A DNA stretch of 5,482 nucleotides from Flavobacteriia bacterium (GTDB lineage Bacteria > Bacteroidota > Bacteroidia > Flavobacteriales > Flavobacteriaceae): positions 1 through 5,482 of the forward strand of contig JAHBAN010000232.1 in NCBI GenBank assembly GCA_018500075.1. Direction: 5' to 3'. The position numbers and the translations under genes are program-made. Under the pieces are notes generated by a model, which searched no databases, had not been told where the DNA came from, and saw nothing but the letters and a program-made list of their open reading frames with translations. Below, one piece after another: positions 3,705 to 5,482 of this stretch; the stretch's first letter is position 1, and every line of letters begins with the position of its first letter.

Positions 3705-5482
3705 CTAGCCGCGCAGGCTCCCGCCCGTGGCCTTGCTGACTTTCTCGACAATCTTGGCCGCAACAGCCTCGATGTCCTCGTCCTTCAAAGTCTTGTCGAC
3801 AGGCTGCATCCGCACAGTGATCGCGAGGCTTTTCTTGCCCTCGCCAAGGCTGCCGCCGATAAACTCGTCAAAGACCCGCACCTCCTCGATCAGCGCCTTA
3901 TCAGCGCCCGCCGCCGCGTTGACCAGCGTCAGCGCCTCGACAGTGGCATCCACAACAAAAGCAAAATCGCGCTCCACAGCCTGCAAATCACGCGCCACCA
4001 AAGCGGGCCGCGTGGCGCTCTTCTTGCGCGCTTCAGGCACGTCTTCGGGCCAGATGGTAAAGGCCACAGCCGGCCCTTTCACGCCCATCTCCTTCAGCAC
4101 CTTGGGGTGCAGCTCGCCAAAAATGCCCAAGACCTTCTTTGGCCCGAGACAGATCTTGCCGTGCCGTCCGGGGTGCCACCACTGCGGCCCGTCGCGCAAT
4201 ATCTGCACCTTGGCAGGCGCCCCAATCGCGCCCAAAACAGCCTCGGCATCGGCCTTGGCGTCAAACACATCGACAGCGCGGCTCTCGCCCAGAATATCCT
4301 TTGGCCCCGTCTTGCCGACAAGAAGCCCCGAGACTTGCAAAGCCTGCTCGCCCGGCTCACCGCCGTGAAACACGGGACCAACCTCAAACAAAGCAAGGTC
4401 GGCAAAGCCGCGCGCCTGATTGCGCGCCGCCGCCTGCAACAGGCCCACAAGCAGATCGGGCCGCATATGGCTCATCTCGCTTGAAATCGGGTTTGCCAAC
4501 ATGGTGGCCTCGGTGCCGCCGCCAAACAACGCCGCGCTTTTCTGGTCCACAAAAGAATAGGTCACACATTCGTTGTAGCCCAGCCCCGCCGCCATGCGCC
4601 GCGCCGCCTGCTCGCGCTTTTGCAGCGGCAGCAAAATCTGCTTGGGCACACCCGCGCTCGCCCGTGTCAAAGGCTTGCCGACAAGTTTGGTCAGGCTGGC
4701 TATCCGCGCCACCTCTTCCACGAGATCGGCCTCGCCCAGAACATCAGGCCGCCAGCTCGGCACCTGCGCCATATTGCCCTCAAGCTTGAAGCCGAGCGCC
4801 GTCAGCGTCTGGCGCTGCTCTGTCTCGGGAATATCCATGCCCACAAGGCTCTGCACCCGCTTCGCATCGAGCTTATAGGCGCGGCTCACATCCGGCACCT
4901 TGCCAGCCACAGTCACATTGCTCGGCTCGCCGCCGCACAGCTCAAGGATCATGGCGCTGGCGTCTTCCATCGCCTGCATATTGTAAGCAGGGTCAATCCC
5001 GCGCTCGTTGCGATAGCGCGCATCCGAGTTGATCTTGAGCGCGCGTCCCGTCATGGCAATCTGGATATGGTCCCAGTAGGCCGCCTCAACAAAGACATCG
5101 GTCGTCTCCTCGGTGCAGCCGGTGCTAAGGCCGCCCATAACGCCCGCAATGCTCTCAATGCCGTTGTCATCAGAAATCACAACCTGACCGCCGCTGAAGG
5201 TGTATTCCTTCTCGTCCAGCCCAACCACGCTGTCGCCCGCCTTGGCGCGATGCACCCGCAGATTGCCGCTCACCTTGCCCGCATCAAAAACGTGCAAAGG
5301 GCGGTTGCGATCATATGTGAAGAAATTCGTAATATCGACAAGCTTCGAGATCGGGCGCAAGCCGATCGCCTTCAAACGCTGCTGGAGCCACTCCGGGCTT
5401 GGCCCGTTTGTCACACCGCGAATAAGACGGCCCGCAAAGACAAAACAGCCGTCTTCCTTGGCATCCTCCTCAATCGTCACAG
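3705..5482 (-). CDS. pheT: Phenylalanine--tRNA ligase beta subunit, C-terminal 591 residues (5' end outside window)
   Basis: PheT is the beta chain of the (alpha-beta)2 phenylalanyl-tRNA synthetase. It binds tRNA-Phe and edits mischarged Tyr, while PheS holds the aminoacylation site. About 200 N-terminal residues, including the EMAP/OB-type domain, lie beyond the right edge. The first in-frame valine (GTG, 5480) is internal, not a start. Numbering from it, the B3/B4 editing domain covers about 1-165, with CFVFAGRLIRGV, IGLRPISKLVDITNF, RPLHVFD, GIESIAGVMGG and RNERGIDP. The B5 domain is about 199-265 (LGFKLEG, VPSWRPDVLGEADLVEEVARI). The synthetase-like core spans about 285-480 (ANPISSEMSHMRPDLLVGLL, LFEVGPVF, GIFGELHP). 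The FDX-ACB anticodon-binding domain is about 497-590, from RDFAFVVD to GKKSLAITVRMQ, TLKDEDI and the terminal GSLRG. No frameshift or lost motif is seen. pheS is expected upstream of pheT, off the right edge. Two co-oriented genes follow closely. Confidence 0.98.
   Translation of the reverse strand, partial: VTIEEDAKEDGCFVFAGRLIRGVTNGPSPEWLQQRLKAIGLRPISKLVDITNFFTYDRNRPLHVFDAGKVSGNLRVHRAKAGDSVVGLDEKEYTFSGGQVVISDDNGIESIAGVMGGLSTGCTEETTDVFVEAAYWDHIQIAMTGRALKINSDARYRNERGIDPAYNMQAMEDASAMILELCGGEPSNVTVAGKVPDVSRAYKLDAKRVQSLVGMDIPETEQRQTLTALGFKLEGNMAQVPSWRPDVLGEADLVEEVARIASLTKLVGKPLTRASAGVPKQILLPLQKREQAARRMAAGLGYNECVTYSFVDQKSAALFGGGTEATMLANPISSEMSHMRPDLLVGLLQAAARNQARGFADLALFEVGPVFHGGEPGEQALQVSGLLVGKTGPKDILGESRAVDVFDAKADAEAVLGAIGAPAKVQILRDGPQWWHPGRHGKICLGPKKVLGIFGELHPKVLKEMGVKGPAVAFTIWPEDVPEARKKSATRPALVARDLQAVERDFAFVVDATVEALTLVNAAAGADKALIEEVRVFDEFIGGSLGEGKKSLAITVRMQPVDKTLKDEDIEAVAAKIVEKVSKATGGSLRG

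Noticed and set aside
3011..3739. 242-codon plus-strand frame opposite the methyltransferase
   Set aside because: It is antisense to a gene with clear motifs and a good ribosome binding site. The product is His/Arg-rich without family resemblance.
3669..4789. Long open frames on the plus strand opposite pheT (271 and 216 codons)
   Set aside because: They lie fully antisense to a strongly conserved pheT. Their products are low-complexity, rich in Arg/Ala/Pro/Ser/His, with no recognisable domain. This is typical of shadow frames in GC-rich coding DNA.
5478..5480. GTG as a start codon for a 591-residue pheT
   Set aside because: The codon is an internal valine just before the conserved CFVFAGRLIRGV region. 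The gene continues past the window edge.

Overview
The window is a GC-rich chromosomal segment from an alphaproteobacterium, most likely a Rhodobacteraceae/Roseobacter-group member. This is inferred from overall protein resemblance, the elongator tRNA-Met type and gene content; no species can be named from the sequence alone. It looks like core and housekeeping DNA. I see no phage, transposase, CRISPR, toxin-antitoxin or defence genes.

Left part, plus strand (1-1800): the last 286 codons of alanine dehydrogenase (ald, truncated by the window edge) come first. A 227-bp gap (862-1088) follows, filled largely by palindromic REP-like repeats: one degenerate inverted copy, then three copies in a 38-bp tandem array. 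Next is a six-helix ferric-reductase-like membrane cytochrome of the MsrQ/YedZ type. It has no msrP beside it and carries Gln where the family normally has one of its three haem histidines. Another REP copy follows, then a strong hairpin with A and T tracts on either side. That hairpin can end transcription from both strands.

Right part, minus strand (1808-5482), read from right to left: pheT (phenylalanyl-tRNA synthetase beta chain, N-terminus outside the window), a class I SAM-dependent methyltransferase, and a YtoQ-family protein form a tight cluster with gaps of 22 and 10 bp. mscL (large-conductance mechanosensitive channel) follows after a 114-bp gap, then an elongator tRNA-Met(CAU) gene. 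The two converging transcription units meet at the bidirectional terminator at 1765-1796.

The genes have unrelated housekeeping roles: alanine catabolism, membrane electron transfer, osmotic-shock protection, and translation. The pheT-methyltransferase-ytoQ cluster is the only group whose spacing suggests co-expression. The most notable points are the GTAG-headed REP family around the MsrQ-like gene, the missing haem histidine in that protein, an in-frame 12-bp tandem repeat in the methyltransferase, and the uncharacterised YtoQ protein with its nucleoside-deoxyribosyltransferase-like signature. I did not find a new multi-gene system.
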